Assembly (NCBI GenBank): GCA_022457155.1
Contig: JAJGOT010000759.1
Span: forward strand, 1-64,000
Reading direction: 5' to 3'
Source of the DNA: Cladopsammia gracilis
Lineage: Eukaryota; Cnidaria; Anthozoa; Scleractinia; Dendrophylliidae
Length of the DNA stretch: 64,000 nucleotides
Part shown: piece after piece, positions 44,063 through 55,344 of the stretch
Position numbering within the stretch: position 1 is the first letter of the stretch
Layout of the letters: each line of letters begins with the position of its first letter
Notes under the pieces: model-generated
Told to the model about the DNA's origin: nothing
Database searches by the model: none
What the model saw: only the letters and a program-made list of their open reading frames with translations
Program-made: the position numbers and the translations under genes

Positions 44063-45807
44063 CTGGAGATAATACCTACATTTTTCAATCGGCTTTTAAG
44101 CGGTCTTCTCCAAGTCAGATCAACGTGGAATTTTCACCACTAACTAGTTTTGAATTGAAGTTTGGTAAGATATATCTAGTGGTAAAATCGATAATACCAT
44201 GACGACGATAAACAAGAAACTTAGAAATCAGTAAAAGTGAAATTTAGCGCTTTTAAGATTTCGCATTGAAAATCCCACATAGACATCTTAAAATATGGTA
44301 TATGGCATATATATTTTGAAAGAATAAAAACATTCTGTATGTTTGAATTCAAATAAATCGCAATAACATTTCAAACCTTACTATTTGTGTACTGGTATTA
44401 AATTGGTCGAGAGATTAACACTGGTTTTGTGAAATTACTTAATGATAATGTCAAAAAGTAGCTTGATGTTATGTTTGTAAACCTTGAAAGTTTTATTTAC
44501 TTTCTCTTTTGCGATCTTGAGAACTACCTTTTTTCCTAACATCGCATCATGTGCAATTTTTGGATAATTTTCGATATTAATCGCTTTTGCAAAAATCTGA
44601 GAAACGGCTCGATGGATTTTTTTAAAAAGTTAACCACGCATGCTTACCGATGTGCAAAATATTATCTGAAAGTTTCGTTGACATTGATTCACTGGAACGC
44701 CTTGAAATTTATAGATGAAGACGACGTACGAACCGGCCGAAAAATGGCGTTACAAATTTACTTTTTTAAGTTATGCTCAGTAATGATTTCAAATCAATGC
44801 GCACTACATTCTTCCTTGATTGAAAAATTGCAATGTACGCTTGTTGATGCAAATTTCTTTGCAAATGTTTTCTTTTGCGTTCAAAACGCCTGCTATAAAA
44901 CGTTTTCAAAACGCAAAAGGGCATTTATTGCTCAATATAATCCTAAAAAGAGACTTAAGGGAATCTGGCAAGTAGCAAGGAGAGTAATAAGGTACAATCA
45001 TGCTCGAATATAGATAATAATAGATGCACAGCAGATCACAACGAAAGTATAAATCACGGAGGAATGCAGTGCGCATTGATTTGAAATCATTATTAAGCAG
45101 TAACTTAAAAAAGTAAATTTGTAACGCCATTTTTTCGGCCGGTTCGTACGTCGTCTTCATCTTAAAATTTAAAAGCGTTCCAGTGAATCAATCTCAATGA
45201 AACTTTCAGATAATATTTTGCACATCGGTAAGCATGCACAGTGAATGTTTTAAAAAAAAATCCATCGAGCCGTTTCTCAGATTTTTGCAAAAGCGATTAA
45301 AATCGAAAATTACCCAAAAATTGTGCATGAAGCGATGTTAGGAAAACAGGTAGTTCTCAAGATCGCAAAAGAGAAAGTAAACAAAACTTTCAAGGTTTAC
45401 AAACATAACATCAAGCTACTTTTTGACACTATCATTAAGGAATTGCACAAAACCAGTGTTAATCTCTCGATCAATTTATTACCAGTACACAAATTGTAAG
45501 GTTTGAAATATGATTGCGATTTATTTGAATTCAGAATTTTTTTTATTCTTGCAAAATATATATGCCATATACCATACTTGAGGATGTCTATGTGGGATTT
45601 TCAATGCGAAATCTTAAACGCGCTAAATTTCACTTTTACTGATTTCTAAGTTTCTTGTTTATCGTCGTCATGGTAATATCGATTTTACCAGACAATATAT
45701 CTTACCAAACTTCAATTCAAAACTAGTTAGTGGTGAAAATTTCACGTTGATCTGACTTGGAGAAGACCGCTTAAAAGCCGATTGAAAAATGTAGGTATAG
45801 TCTCCAG
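44063..45807. mobile_element. 1.75-kb giant foldback, ~755-bp arms
   Basis: Left arm 44063 to about 44818 and right arm about 45056 to 45807 are near-complete reverse complements. The outer ends are CTGGAGATAATACCTACATT and its complement; the inner ends are TCAATGCGCACTACATTC and its complement. The loop is about 240 bp. Single-base differences and small indels are scattered through the arms. Mirror open frames appear on both strands and carry the same residues (for example FKSMRTAFL on the minus strand), so they reflect the palindrome. I see no transposase. Confidence 0.85.
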
Positions 45808-45834
45808 AAAACTGTATCGAACCACCTTAAACGG

Positions 45835-46467
45835 AAATCTTTCCGGCTGAAAAGTGCAAAATGACGGAGGTTTTTTCGCTCGAACCAAAATAAATTTCCC
45901 ACCGAAATGTTTACTAGATTCCAATCTTTTCAAAACCGAGTGTGGATGTTGACATTGCGCCTGTTAAAATGAGTTACTATAGTGGAACGCTTAAAGCGAT
46001 GACCGCGCGGTCGAACTCCATACAAGCCTTTATACGAAATTGCTCACTTCAAGGTAAAACTGACGGTACTTTTTTAAAGTTTTTAAAATATTTTAACGAT
46101 TCTCAGATAGAATAATAACCATATTACTGGCATCCGAGTGTGGATTTCCGAAAAGTAATTCATAAATTGCCAGGCCATGCATTGACATGACAGTAGACCG
46201 CATGCTAATAGATAGAGACTATTAAATAAAAGCCAAAATTGGCTCAGTCGTAGCATAGTGCACTAAAAAATGGCAAAATGACGGGATTTTTTTCACTCCA
46301 ACTGAATCATATTTCCCACCAAAATGTTCACAAGATCCCAGTCTCTTCAAAACCGAGTGTGGATGTTGACATTATGCCTATTAAAATGAGTTAGAACACT
46401 TAAAGCGATGACCGCGCGGTCGAACTCCATACAAGCCTTTATACGAAATTGCTCACTTCAAGGTAAT
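45835..46467. repeat. ~0.41-kb tandem repeat, locus 2
   Basis: Same family as 22830-23760. CGCTTAAAGC-type landmarks lie at 45989 and 46397 (408 bp apart). The array stops abruptly after CACTTCAAGGTAA at about 46467, where the gag-like element begins, and starts within 30 bp of the end of the giant foldback. Confidence 0.8.
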
Positions 46468-46683
46468 GTGTAAATATCTGCGGTACGCAGTTTAGCAGGT
46501 ATTTACTTTCTGCACGTTACTTAAGAATTTATTGTTGGGTGTCCTAAGGGAGTTCAATTGCCACTCCCTTGAGCTACCACTCCTTATCGGAGGAATTTAT
46601 AGCATATGGCTATATATATTATGTACCGTTGTATATTCGTCCTTCGGGTCTACACAGTGAACGACTACTACGCGCAAATTTTT

Positions 46684-47412
46684 ATGGATCCTGTTGAAGA
46701 TACCTCTCGGCCGACTACGGTCGAACCCGCTACTACACAAGAGGTCATTCCGGAAGCCGTTGCTCGCTCAATTAGTCAACTTTCGCAAGTTATTGATTTA
46801 AAGTTGGATTCCTTCGCTAAGCGTTTCGCCGAGGAAAGCAGTTCTACTGTCGACAAAGCATTAAAGAAATCCAAACGTGAGAGCTTCTCCTGCAAAAGCA
46901 AAGGAAACCAGCAGCAGTTTGACCATTGTCAGCAAGTTCTAGAGAAGTTTGACGAGTCACAGGAATTCCTGAAATCTCATTCCTTCGACAAACTAAAGCG
47001 TTCCCTGGAAGACGGATCACAGCTTGTGACGAAGAGAATCAAGGCTATAAAGCTTGCAGATAAAAGCGAATTCGGATGGCTTACGGTCAACGAGTACCTT
47101 TCCGATGAGCTGGCATCCGACTCGGACGATGAAAAGAGAGTCTATCGCTCAGAAAGAAGAGCCGAGAAGAAAGTCAAAGACAAGCAGCGACAGAAGACGA
47201 CTAGGATGAAGCGTCCCGCTTACCAGTCAACCGCGTCCCCTTCTTTGCCATCCGATAACCGAAGCGGCAGGCCACTTAATCGACTCGGGCCCTGCTTTAA
47301 GATAAGTATTTTAAAGTTTGTTTGTTTTGTTCTGTTTTGGAACCTAGTTTTTCACGCGAGTACTTTCTTTGTTTTACCTTCGATCGTTATGGAGTCGTTC
47401 CCAGACCCATAA
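46684..47412 (+). CDS. gag-like ORF of a retroelement, truncated before a zinc knuckle
   Basis: 242 residues from ATG 46684 (MDPVEDTSRPTTVEPATTQE). The open frame extends upstream, but the MDP start follows a plausible leader. The N-terminal half is helical and coiled-coil-like (SISQLSQVIDLKLDSFAKRF, then DKLKRSLEDGSQLVTKRIKA). An acidic patch (DELASDSDDEK) and a basic stretch (KKVKDKQRQKTTRMKRP) follow. The composition resembles ORF1/gag proteins of cnidarian DIRS-like elements, which bind element RNA. After GRPLNRLGPCFK, where a CCHC knuckle (CFxCGxxGHxxxxC) would be expected, the sequence becomes ATAAGTATTTTAAAG and encodes a hydrophobic tail (LKFVCFVLFWNLVFHAST). No RT follows. Family assignment is inference. 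Confidence 0.5.
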   Translation: MDPVEDTSRPTTVEPATTQEVIPEAVARSISQLSQVIDLKLDSFAKRFAEESSSTVDKALKKSKRESFSCKSKGNQQQFDHCQQVLEKFDESQEFLKSHSFDKLKRSLEDGSQLVTKRIKAIKLADKSEFGWLTVNEYLSDELASDSDDEKRVYRSERRAEKKVKDKQRQKTTRMKRPAYQSTASPSLPSDNRSGRPLNRLGPCFKISILKFVCFVLFWNLVFHASTFFVLPSIVMESFPDP

Positions 47413-48636
47413 CCAATATTCTCCATGAAATTGGTGTTTTAGTGTATTGTTCGTGTCGTGTTTATAAATTCTGTATTTAGGGCAGAATCAAAGGGTAAAG
47501 CCATCTCGTTAATGCGTTGGAACGTGAGGTTAAAAAAAAGAAGAATCTTAAATAAATATAAAATATGGTAAAGACGGCGTTGTAGAATCAGACATTATGT
47601 AGAAAATGCGAGGCGCAGTAGTCAACTGGATATATATGGTTCTTGGCAGGATGGAGAAGATTGAGAGAAAGTTTGAAAATTCGTGTTGGTGCAAGTCAAT
47701 AAAAGTTATGAGTAACAAAGAATCACGAGTGTGAATGTAAATAATTTTGATGTTAGTGAAGTGAAAGTGAAAGACTTTTCCCGCCTTGCTAGCTAATTGA
47801 CGATGAAAATGTGTTGTTGGTTCAAATTACACAGTGCATTTTCAGTTATTCATTGTCTATTTTCTGTTGGGATATTTGACAATAGAAAAGACTTTAAAGA
47901 AAACAATTAAAAGCCCACAAACCTATCAAGTGATCGATAATACGTCACGTGCAATGACTTTATATCTGATCAGATGACATATTAATATTAATTATCAAAA
48001 TATCAATTGACACAACAAATGGTGGCTGAATCTTTAATATTCTTTCAAGTAAGTCCCGGTTCAAACATTGAACTTCACATGTGCCGAATCTAATGGAAGG
48101 AGACCGTAACAACATGTCATTTCTCTAGAGCTGCCTGTCCCCATGCCAGGACAATTTGAGCTATGTTTACCAGACATCGCGCTTTCAGCCATTTCTTTTT
48201 CAACTCTCCAGCAGTATTCGAAAATAGAACGAAAGTCAAAATTAATTGTATTTTGCTGTTCCTACTCTTGCATAATGAAACGGAAAGTTTTGTAGTTAGC
48301 TAAAGTATCAAGTCTGCTGTTTTATATATTTTGACGTGAAAAATGGCGGGAAAATGGTGATCACGTGGTCATTTTTCGGTCACGTCTGCTATGGACGCAC
48401 TTATATAGAAAATATTGGGTCTGGAGCGGGTAAACAGGACACCACTCCTGGCGGTCACTTTTTTAGTTTCCCTTAGATCGAATTGAGGTTCATGACAGGC
48501 CTGCACCGACTCCGCTATGTGGTTTTGCAGTTGCGATGCATTTATGTTAGCTTTCAAAGTTTGGCTGTTATGAGTATGTCGTTAAGTGATTTACGTCTTG
48601 TATGATATGTTAGGTGGCGTTTTGTAAGTATAGTTT
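47413..48636. other. no gene recognised; MITE remnant inside
   Basis: At about 48053-48100, CCCGGTTCAAACATTGAACT-like sequence followed by TCACATGTGCCGAATCTAAT matches one end of the Harbinger-type MITE at 29955-30079; the other end is absent. At about 47700-47752, TCAATAAAAGTTATGAGTAA with a following GAGTGTGA resembles 52451-52495, possibly a shared retroelement 3' end with an AATAAA signal. Confidence 0.45.
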
Positions 48637-48727
48637 AAAAAACGAGCAGTAGTGTATTATCAGGTTTAAAAACTCGAGGCGAAGCCGAGAGTTTTTACAC
48701 CTGATAATACACGTGCTGCGAGTTTTT
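48637..48727. mobile_element. foldback MITE
   Basis: The arms AAAAAACGAGCAG-TAGTG and GTATTATCAGGT pair with ACCTGATAATACACGTGCTG and CGAGTTTTTT. The centre AAAACTCGAGGCGAAGCCGA is also partly self-complementary. Its layout matches the foldbacks at 19815 and 54161. Confidence 0.75.
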
Positions 48728-48889
48728 TGAACGGCTTCAAAAACATTCTTTCAAAAGTGTGTCCCTTCGGAATTAAAACAATTGCGCTTTTGTGCAAAGA
48801 GGAAATTAGCATACGAGAAAAACAAGTAGACTAGACTGATTAGCATACAACACATGTGCCACGTCTTCGGCGAAGTGACCATTGCTTCC

Positions 48890-49515
48890 CGGCTCCTGTC
48901 AAAAGTTTTGGGATTTTATAGTTCTGAGAGAAAACATCAACTGAAAAATGCTATACTTAAGTTGTCAGGTACGGTAGATAAAACGGCTGAAAATTTTTTT
49001 TTCAGAGGTAGAGAACGAGTAGAAATAAGCAGCTTGCATCTGCGAACCAGTCGCTTACCTGGCAATTTACACGAGGGCGCTGGTGTCATTCAAATAACGG
49101 CTCACTTGTTAAACTGTTGGTTGTTTATTTTGTTGAGAAGATTCCAAATAGAATGGCGAAAGACCAGATTTCGTAAAACAGTACTGCACAATATTAAAGT
49201 CACCATTTGTTGCACTAAGAATCGTGAACAATTACTACCCATATCAGTAATCTTTATATAAAGATTACGTGTGATCTTAATATAAATATCACGGTCATTT
49301 TAAAATCATTCTCATTAAAAATTCAGCGATAATTGCATTGTTTGCCCATTCAGCCCCGAACTCCCCTGTGACTGAAATCAAAGCCGCCACCAGGCTTTTC
49401 ATAATGACCGTAGATTACCAGGTATAAAGGCTCATACACGTGATCGATTTGCGTAGTGTGATTGGCTGATATGCTCATGAATTATTAATGAGTTTTTGAA
49501 ATAGTTTTCAAGAAT
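48890..49515 (+). repeat. 0.6-kb interspersed repeat, forward copy
   Basis: Present in reverse complement at 56745-57312. Shared landmarks: CGGCTCCTGTC at one edge, GCGAACCAGTCGCTTACCTG, GCCCATTCAGCCCCGAACTC, and CATGAATTATTAATGAGTTT at the other edge. This copy carries an extra ~23 bp near 49260 that duplicates TTTATATAAAGATTA locally. The frame over it (48854-49261) has no recognisable domain. Confidence 0.8.
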
Positions 49516-49761
49516 GGTTGGTTTTGAAAGAAACTCCATTTTCCATCAGTATTTGTTTAAGGTTTTTCAGTCGTGGGTGAAATGTTGTGACAAAAGGCAT
49601 TATTATCTCGTGAGTTTTTTTCGTTTTGTTTTTTAATGCCAATTGCGTTCCGGCAGAAGTGAAATTCAGAATACCAGTGCATTTAGAAGGGTGCTAATGG
49701 GGTTAACAGTTAACTGACAATTGCCCAAAAATATAGTAGTTAACTGATAAATGAAAAGTTA
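49516..49761. other. no gene; short repeat
   Basis: GTTAACTGACAATTG and TAGTAGTTAACTGA occur here (about 49708-49750) and again at about 51353-51392, separated by a similar spacer each time. Confidence 0.5.
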
Positions 49762-50022
49762 CCGTATTTTCTCTCTTAAATGCCCCCGGCGTTTATTGCA
49801 AACTTGGCCTTGTGGACCCGGCGTTTCTTTGTATCAACAGTTTTTTCTCGCCCGCCATTTTTTAAGAACGGGTTATTATTCGTTTTTCTTGGCAGCCTTG
49901 TACCTTGCCCGTAAATCTTAAGTTTATTATACCACAAACAAACGTTCGAGAAGCTTACTTACAACTTCCTCTATTATACCCGGCGTTTATTCGGGGCCCG
50001 GCGTTTAATCGAGAAAATACGG
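49762..50022. mobile_element. MITE with TA flanks and GGCGTTTA motifs
   Basis: The inverted termini CCGTATTTTCTC and GAGAAAATACGG are bracketed by TA on both sides (49760-49761 and 50023-50024), the Tc1/mariner-type duplication. Inside, CCCGGCGTTTATT and related motifs recur four to five times. 261 bp, noncoding. Confidence 0.7.
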
Positions 50023-52491
50023 TAACAGTTACGTGACATTCTATTAATTATACTAAATTAACGATTGTTGTTGTTAATAAAAGCAACATAGTTTTTTCCT
50101 AACGGCAAAGCTATTTTGTGACTTTTACCTGCCTCGCTGCGTGACCAGGTGACATATTAACCGATATTATATGCGAAAGGTACCAGGGTCATAGAGCGTT
50201 GACCTTGATCTCCGTGATGGCGTCGAGTGGCGTGGTCAAAGTTATTCTGAGTTTTTATCGAAATGATGACAAAGGATCGGCATTCGAATGACACATAAGT
50301 CGCATACCGTTTGACATGACAAAGCACAATTCAATGGACATATAATCAAACAATAAGCGGAAAGTTTGGACTCGGTGCGTTTGATTTAAAGTTGTTCCGA
50401 TTAGAGAAGATCGACCGGAAAGCTGTTACAAAGGCTCAGTTGGAAATGGAGCTACCTTTTCTAATGGGAAGTGCGACAAGTGAGATACATGGTGTGTATT
50501 TTGTTTCGTCACTTTGTCCTAGCACGCGAACGCGGGTTGACCCCGGGGTTGACCACACGAGCCCTTTTCAGTGTTAGATTAAAATGAGTAAGATTTCTGA
50601 TTACACTAAAACCTGTATTAAGCAGACTCCAAAGTAAGTGGACACACCGTATTTTATTGGACACAAGCATCAGTGAATTTCGATTTTTTTCCTTCCCATA
50701 CTCTCTGTGTACGATCCTGTATCAAACAGACATCTTACTGACGATCCTTATTACGGTTTTGGAAGCTGTCTTGACAGGTGAGAAATTATGGTTTTTGTAT
50801 GATAATCTAATGTCGAATAATTTTCGTAAAGCGGCTGTTTCTAAAAAAAATATAAACTAAAGCTACACGGCAAAGAGTTCTACTGACAAATTTTGGGGGC
50901 CTGTTGCTTGTTTTAGTTTTCCATACATGTCTCTGTCTCTGGTTTTATGTAAACAAAACAAGGCTTATGTCACGCAAAATTCGTTGAGAGGGAAGGGGTG
51001 CGTTGTCGCGAACGCCTCTGTTTGGCACAAGAAGTCCATGACAATTCTCAAGTAAGAATGATTTAATCGCAAAGTCCCTAGATTTTTAGTCACAATGTTC
51101 ACCAATCCCGAAAACGCATTCACTCTGGTCATTCACATGGCCTGTACGTAACCTTATCTTAACTTTGCAAATTTAAAAGCCTTACTGATATACGTAATTT
51201 CCTACTTGTCAAGCTAAATCACTTGATAAGATCAATGAATGAAAATATTGAAATGAACCAATTTCCGACAGCGTGACCCAGTTAAAAAAGAAAAACATAA
51301 AACTTTCTTATACAAGCGCATGAGTATAGGCTACCAGTTTAGCCTCTTGTTAACTGACAATTGGACGAAAAAATAGTAGTTAACTGACAATTGGGTACCC
51401 CCATTTAGTACACCCTCATTTAGCAGTGCTAGATTAATTTGTCGTGTGTTTGGCCTTGTTTACAAAATGGTAAAGTGAGCTCACTGTAGCTGTCGAGAAA
51501 AAGCTGCGCCGGGTTTACAGCTCTTTACAGGCAAATTCACCGCGAGAAACAACTTCAAGTATCACGCTTCAGTGAATGTTCTGACACCTTTAGAATGAAT
51601 TGAATTCCATTGTAATAATCTAATGGATAGTATCAATTATATATCCGGAAAAAATCCTCCCGTTTTCGCGTTATTTAACGCTATATATTTATGTTTGTTT
51701 TTGTAATTTCTAAGTTTTTCAGATTTGGAATTGTGAAATGTAATACCCTAATCAGCCTGAAGGTTATTTTCGGGGGGGGGGGGGGGGGGGGGTTGATCTC
51801 GTCATTTCACGAACAGAAATCTAGAACCGGAAAGAGTTACGCGATTAACATCGGAACGGATAGATTGCCGTCCAAAATGGTGGCGCTGTTCAGATGTGTG
51901 TTACTTTTCCTTTATACCCTCTTAAAGTTTGATGTTCCCAATGTTTACGTATTTTTCTACGAAAGAGACGATAACTTTGTAATAGGAACGAAATTAAAAA
52001 AGCCCGTCAAGGTTGTTGAAAGGAGGTGTCGCAGAAGATTCCTGTCAGTTTTTAGAATTTTCAGTCAGTTCAGTTGCAACCTGTTGGTAAACGAACTTGA
52101 AATGTTCACCCGTATACAGACTTCTATTTTATGAGAGGGGTGAATCCAGCGATCTGGTTTTGGTCGTATCGTAAGTGTCTCAGTAAAGGCTGTAATTTGA
52201 GCTTGTATTCGCTTCGCTTTATAGCTGCGTGGAGCTCGCTAAAACCTTCGTTGGCATTTTTGACAGTCTAGCGACTGCTACGTTTATGCCAGCCCACTGT
52301 TTGATTGAGGCAAATATATGTATATTTCTATGAATACATGTAGGTGAATGTAGTGTAGTATTAGTTTTTAGACGGAAGTAATGCGACTTGTTGCTTGTGT
52401 TTATTATAGCCGGCGTAAGTAGGGCAAGGGCCCTTTTAGGAGCCAGCAAATCAATAAAAGTCGTGAGTAACAATAGAGTCTCGAGTGTGAC
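50023..52491. other. no gene recognised
   Basis: Contains a G run of about 19 bases at 51773-51791 inside an unsupported frame. A possible LTR-like or retroelement 3' end lies near 52451-52495 (CAATAAAAGTCGTGAGTAAC then TCGAGTGTGACTATAAATAG). Frames at 50392-50577 and 51691-52134 show no domain. Confidence 0.4.
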
Positions 52492-52895
52492 TATAAATAG
52501 TAATATATTCACACTGGGAGCCCTCACTCCCAAACGCCCCAGGCAAGGATAAGATATGGGAAGAAGCGAGCCCGGAGGCGTAAAGGAGCGGGAGCTAGCT
52601 AGGATGGGAACAATGGTCATCGCTGCGGGGAGGAGGGAGGGACGCCAAGCTAACGACTGGCGAACGTTTAACGAAAGGGGAATTAAACAGGCCAAAACAG
52701 GCCTATTTATACAAAACCTGTGTGAAACAGAACACCCGGGGGACTACGAGCGCGCGGGAATTTTTATCCTTGAATTCCGAAGAGATTTGGGGCGTTTGTA
52801 CGAGATGGCCCCAGTGAGAATAGTAATATATTCACACTGGGAGCCCTCACTCCCAAACGCCCCAGGCAAGGATAAGATATAGGAAGAAGCGAGCC
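52492..52895. repeat. ~80-bp direct repeats, 323 bp apart
   Basis: ATAGTAATATATTCACACTG followed by GGAGCCCTCACTCCCAAACG and CCAGGCAAGGATAAGATAT occurs at about 52495-52572 and again at about 52817-52895, nearly identical. The segment between holds an open frame (52556 on) that reads into the second copy. This could be an LTR-related or tandem duplication structure; the type is not clear. Confidence 0.75.
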
Positions 52896-53188
52896 CTACG
52901 GCTGCTACTCCCGAAAGCTAGGCAGGGTGGTAAGGTCCCAACAAAATACACAGATGACCGTAACTCTCCCCATAACTCAACAAGCTCTATTGCAAACTTT
53001 ACGACCTTAAAGATATGAAGCCGCAAAACAGTGAAAGGCAAAACTAATACAAACTATGGAAAACCGGAATGAAATGTCGACCCCCCGGACGATGTAGGAT
53101 AAAATCTCATCTCTCATAAACTGTCTTAAATTATGTAAAGAGGCGGGGGCTTTGAAGTCCAGGGAAATTGTGGGGTAAAATAACGACT
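52896..53188. other. no gene seen
   Basis: No coding exon, RNA gene or repeat recognised. Confidence 0.4.
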
Positions 53189-53330
53189 CATTAGTAAGCT
53201 CTATATAGAACATACTAATGAATTATTTTGTTTTCCTTTGTCTTAAAGCCTAATTAGTATGCTCTATATAGAGCATACTAATGAGAAAATAGAGCATACT
53301 GATGAGTATATAGAGCATACTAATGAATTA
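53189..53330. repeat. cluster of AGAGCATACTAATGA palindromes
   Basis: 53253-53282 is a perfect 30-bp palindrome (ATTAGTATGCTCTAT and its complement). An imperfect version (CATTAGTAAGCTCTATATAG) lies at 53189-53220. Two further direct copies of AGAGCATACT-ATGA follow to 53330. Confidence 0.9.
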
Positions 53331-54160
53331 CAGGCTGCTAATTTAAACAAAAACAACTTGCAGTTTGAGTGATTTTACTTCATCTGTGAAACACTATCTA
53401 ACAATTAGTGTGTGATAGTCAACATTAAACAAAAGAAAACAAAGGAATTATAGTCTAAAAGTGCGCGTACTATTCTACTATTTCACTCTATAACAATGAC
53501 AATTTTATTTGAAGTTTTCGCTTTACATAACTTAAGCAAGAGATTAATCACCAAAATAACAAAACGAAATTCGACTTAACAATTTTTAGGAAAAATTAAA
53601 TGAAAGACTGGGTCTTTCTGCGTGTACCAGTACTCATTGTCTTCTATTGTTTGTGAGGTATTGTATTTTTGGTCTTGTTTTGCATTTGTATTATTGTCGT
53701 TCTTTGTTCCTTTTGTTTTACGTCATCTGTCCTCCGGTACACACCGAAACAACCGAAAGACTGGTCTCACCGTGCTTTGGAATTCTGTCTCTTTCCCTTT
53801 GCTCAATTTCGTTCACTGTCGTAGGCTTTTGGAAACGTGCACTTTTGTCGAATTCATATCATCCCCCAAGCACTCGGATATGTCTACGCTCTCAAAAGCA
53901 AGTAACTCTTGAGTGGCAAGGACGGCCTCAAGTTCCCCGAGCTCTGTATACTGGCTCATAGCCGGAGCAAATGAGCCATCAAAACAACAGAGAATAAACA
54001 AAGCTCCAAAGAAAGAAAAGCATTGTTATTCGAATTTCGGCGACATCCAAAACAAAATAACAACGTGATTCCGAAGTGTGAATGGCACAATTAAAATACG
54101 CTCATAAATACAATCTGCATAACATATGTTTTCTTCGCGGATGTGACCATTTTCTAAGAC
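53331..54160. other. no gene recognised
   Basis: Short overlapping frames at 53.6-53.96 kb on both strands with no domain content. Confidence 0.4.
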
Positions 54161-54303
54161 GGTTAGACAATGAACGCTCGTGTCCTATAGGATATAGCGC
54201 CTCTCGCATTAGATAGAAGTGCCACTCGGGCTACGCCCTCGTGGACTTCTATCTATGCTCGAGGCACTATATCCCATAGAACACTCGCGTTCATTGTCTA
54301 ACC
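54161..54303. mobile_element. foldback MITE
   Basis: The arms GGTTAGACAATGAACGCTCG and CGCGTTCATTGTCTAACC pair. The pairing continues through CTATAGGATATAGCGCCTC and GATAGAAGT-CCAC to a centre GGGCTACGCCCTC that is itself palindromic. Confidence 0.8.
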
Positions 54304-54439
54304 CTTACATAGCTTGTATAAAGAACTACCCCCGGACAAAAGTCCACAAAGTTAAACAAAGAAACCTTTGTTAAAAATTTTTGTCCCTTTTTCTTGTACA
54401 TGATACCTATATCTCGTTTAATGCGCATGCGCATTAACG

Positions 54440-55078
54440 AGATGAAAATGACGGTACTTATTTAAAAGTTATTAAAATATTTTAACGTTTTTAGATAGAA
54501 TAATAACCATATTACTGAAATCCGAGTGTGGATTTCCGAAAAGTAATTCATAAATTGCCAGGCCATGCATTGACAGTAGTAGAGCATGCGAATAGATACA
54601 GACTAATAGAAGCCAAAATTAGCTCAGTCGAAGCGTAGTGCACTGAAAAAATGGCAAAATGACGGGAATTTTTTTGCTCCAACTAAATCATATTTCCCAC
54701 CAAAATGTTCAAGATCCCAGTCTCTTCAAAACCGAGTGTGGATGTTGACATTATGCCTATTAAAATGAGTTATACCGCTAAAAGCGATGACCGCGCGGTT
54801 GAACTTCATATAAGCCTTTACTTGACATTGGTCACTTCAAGGTCAAAATGACGGGACTTCTTTTTAAGTTAATAAAATATTTTAACGTTTCCAGATAGAA
54901 TAATAACCAAGTTACTAGAATCCGAGTGTGGATTTCCGAAAAGTAATTCATAAATGGGCGAAATTTTGATTTTCCCTTTACAAAATGGCGTTTTCACAGT
55001 GATTTGAAGGGTCAAATTGGGGGTCTGGGGACGAGTTAAAAAAATTAGAGGCAAATGTCACCCAATTTTTTGCCGTGA
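54440..55078. repeat. ~0.41-kb tandem repeat, locus 3
   Basis: Third locus of the family at 22830 and 45835. It contains AAAATATTTTAACGTTT, CCAGGCCATGCATTGACAG, CATATTTCCCACCAAAATG and the GCGCGGTTGAAC segment. It ends with the same GTCAAATTGGGG and AGGCAAATGTCACCCAATTT tail as locus 1, which suggests a true element boundary there. Confidence 0.8.
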
Positions 55079-55136
55079 ACCGGAAGTCTGGTGGTACTGT
55101 TGACTAGAATCCTTTTTTTTTTTTTTTTCTTTTTTT

Positions 55137-55312
55137 TTTCTTTTTTCATCATCATCATCATTTTTATTTCAATAGTTTAAATTTAACAAATTAAAGAAAT
55201 ATACAACTTGCATATAGCAAAGCTAATCAAGGCAGGTTGTATAATTTACAATCAAATTTAGCAAACAAAAATTATTAGTAAAATCAGGTAAATAATAAAT
55301 AAATAATTAATT

Positions 55313-55344
<32 letters not shown>

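Noticed and set aside
44549..45160. ORFs in the 44-45 kb region
   Set aside because: They are mirror images created by the giant foldback; no domain content.
48854..49261. 135-codon ORF
   Set aside because: It lies in an interspersed repeat; its other copy at 56.9 kb does not keep the frame.
51691..52134. 147-codon ORF
   Set aside because: It includes a 19-base G run translated as polyglycine; no domain or splice support.
52556..52882. 108-codon ORF as a gag start
   Set aside because: It reads into a direct repeat copy and shows no gag features.
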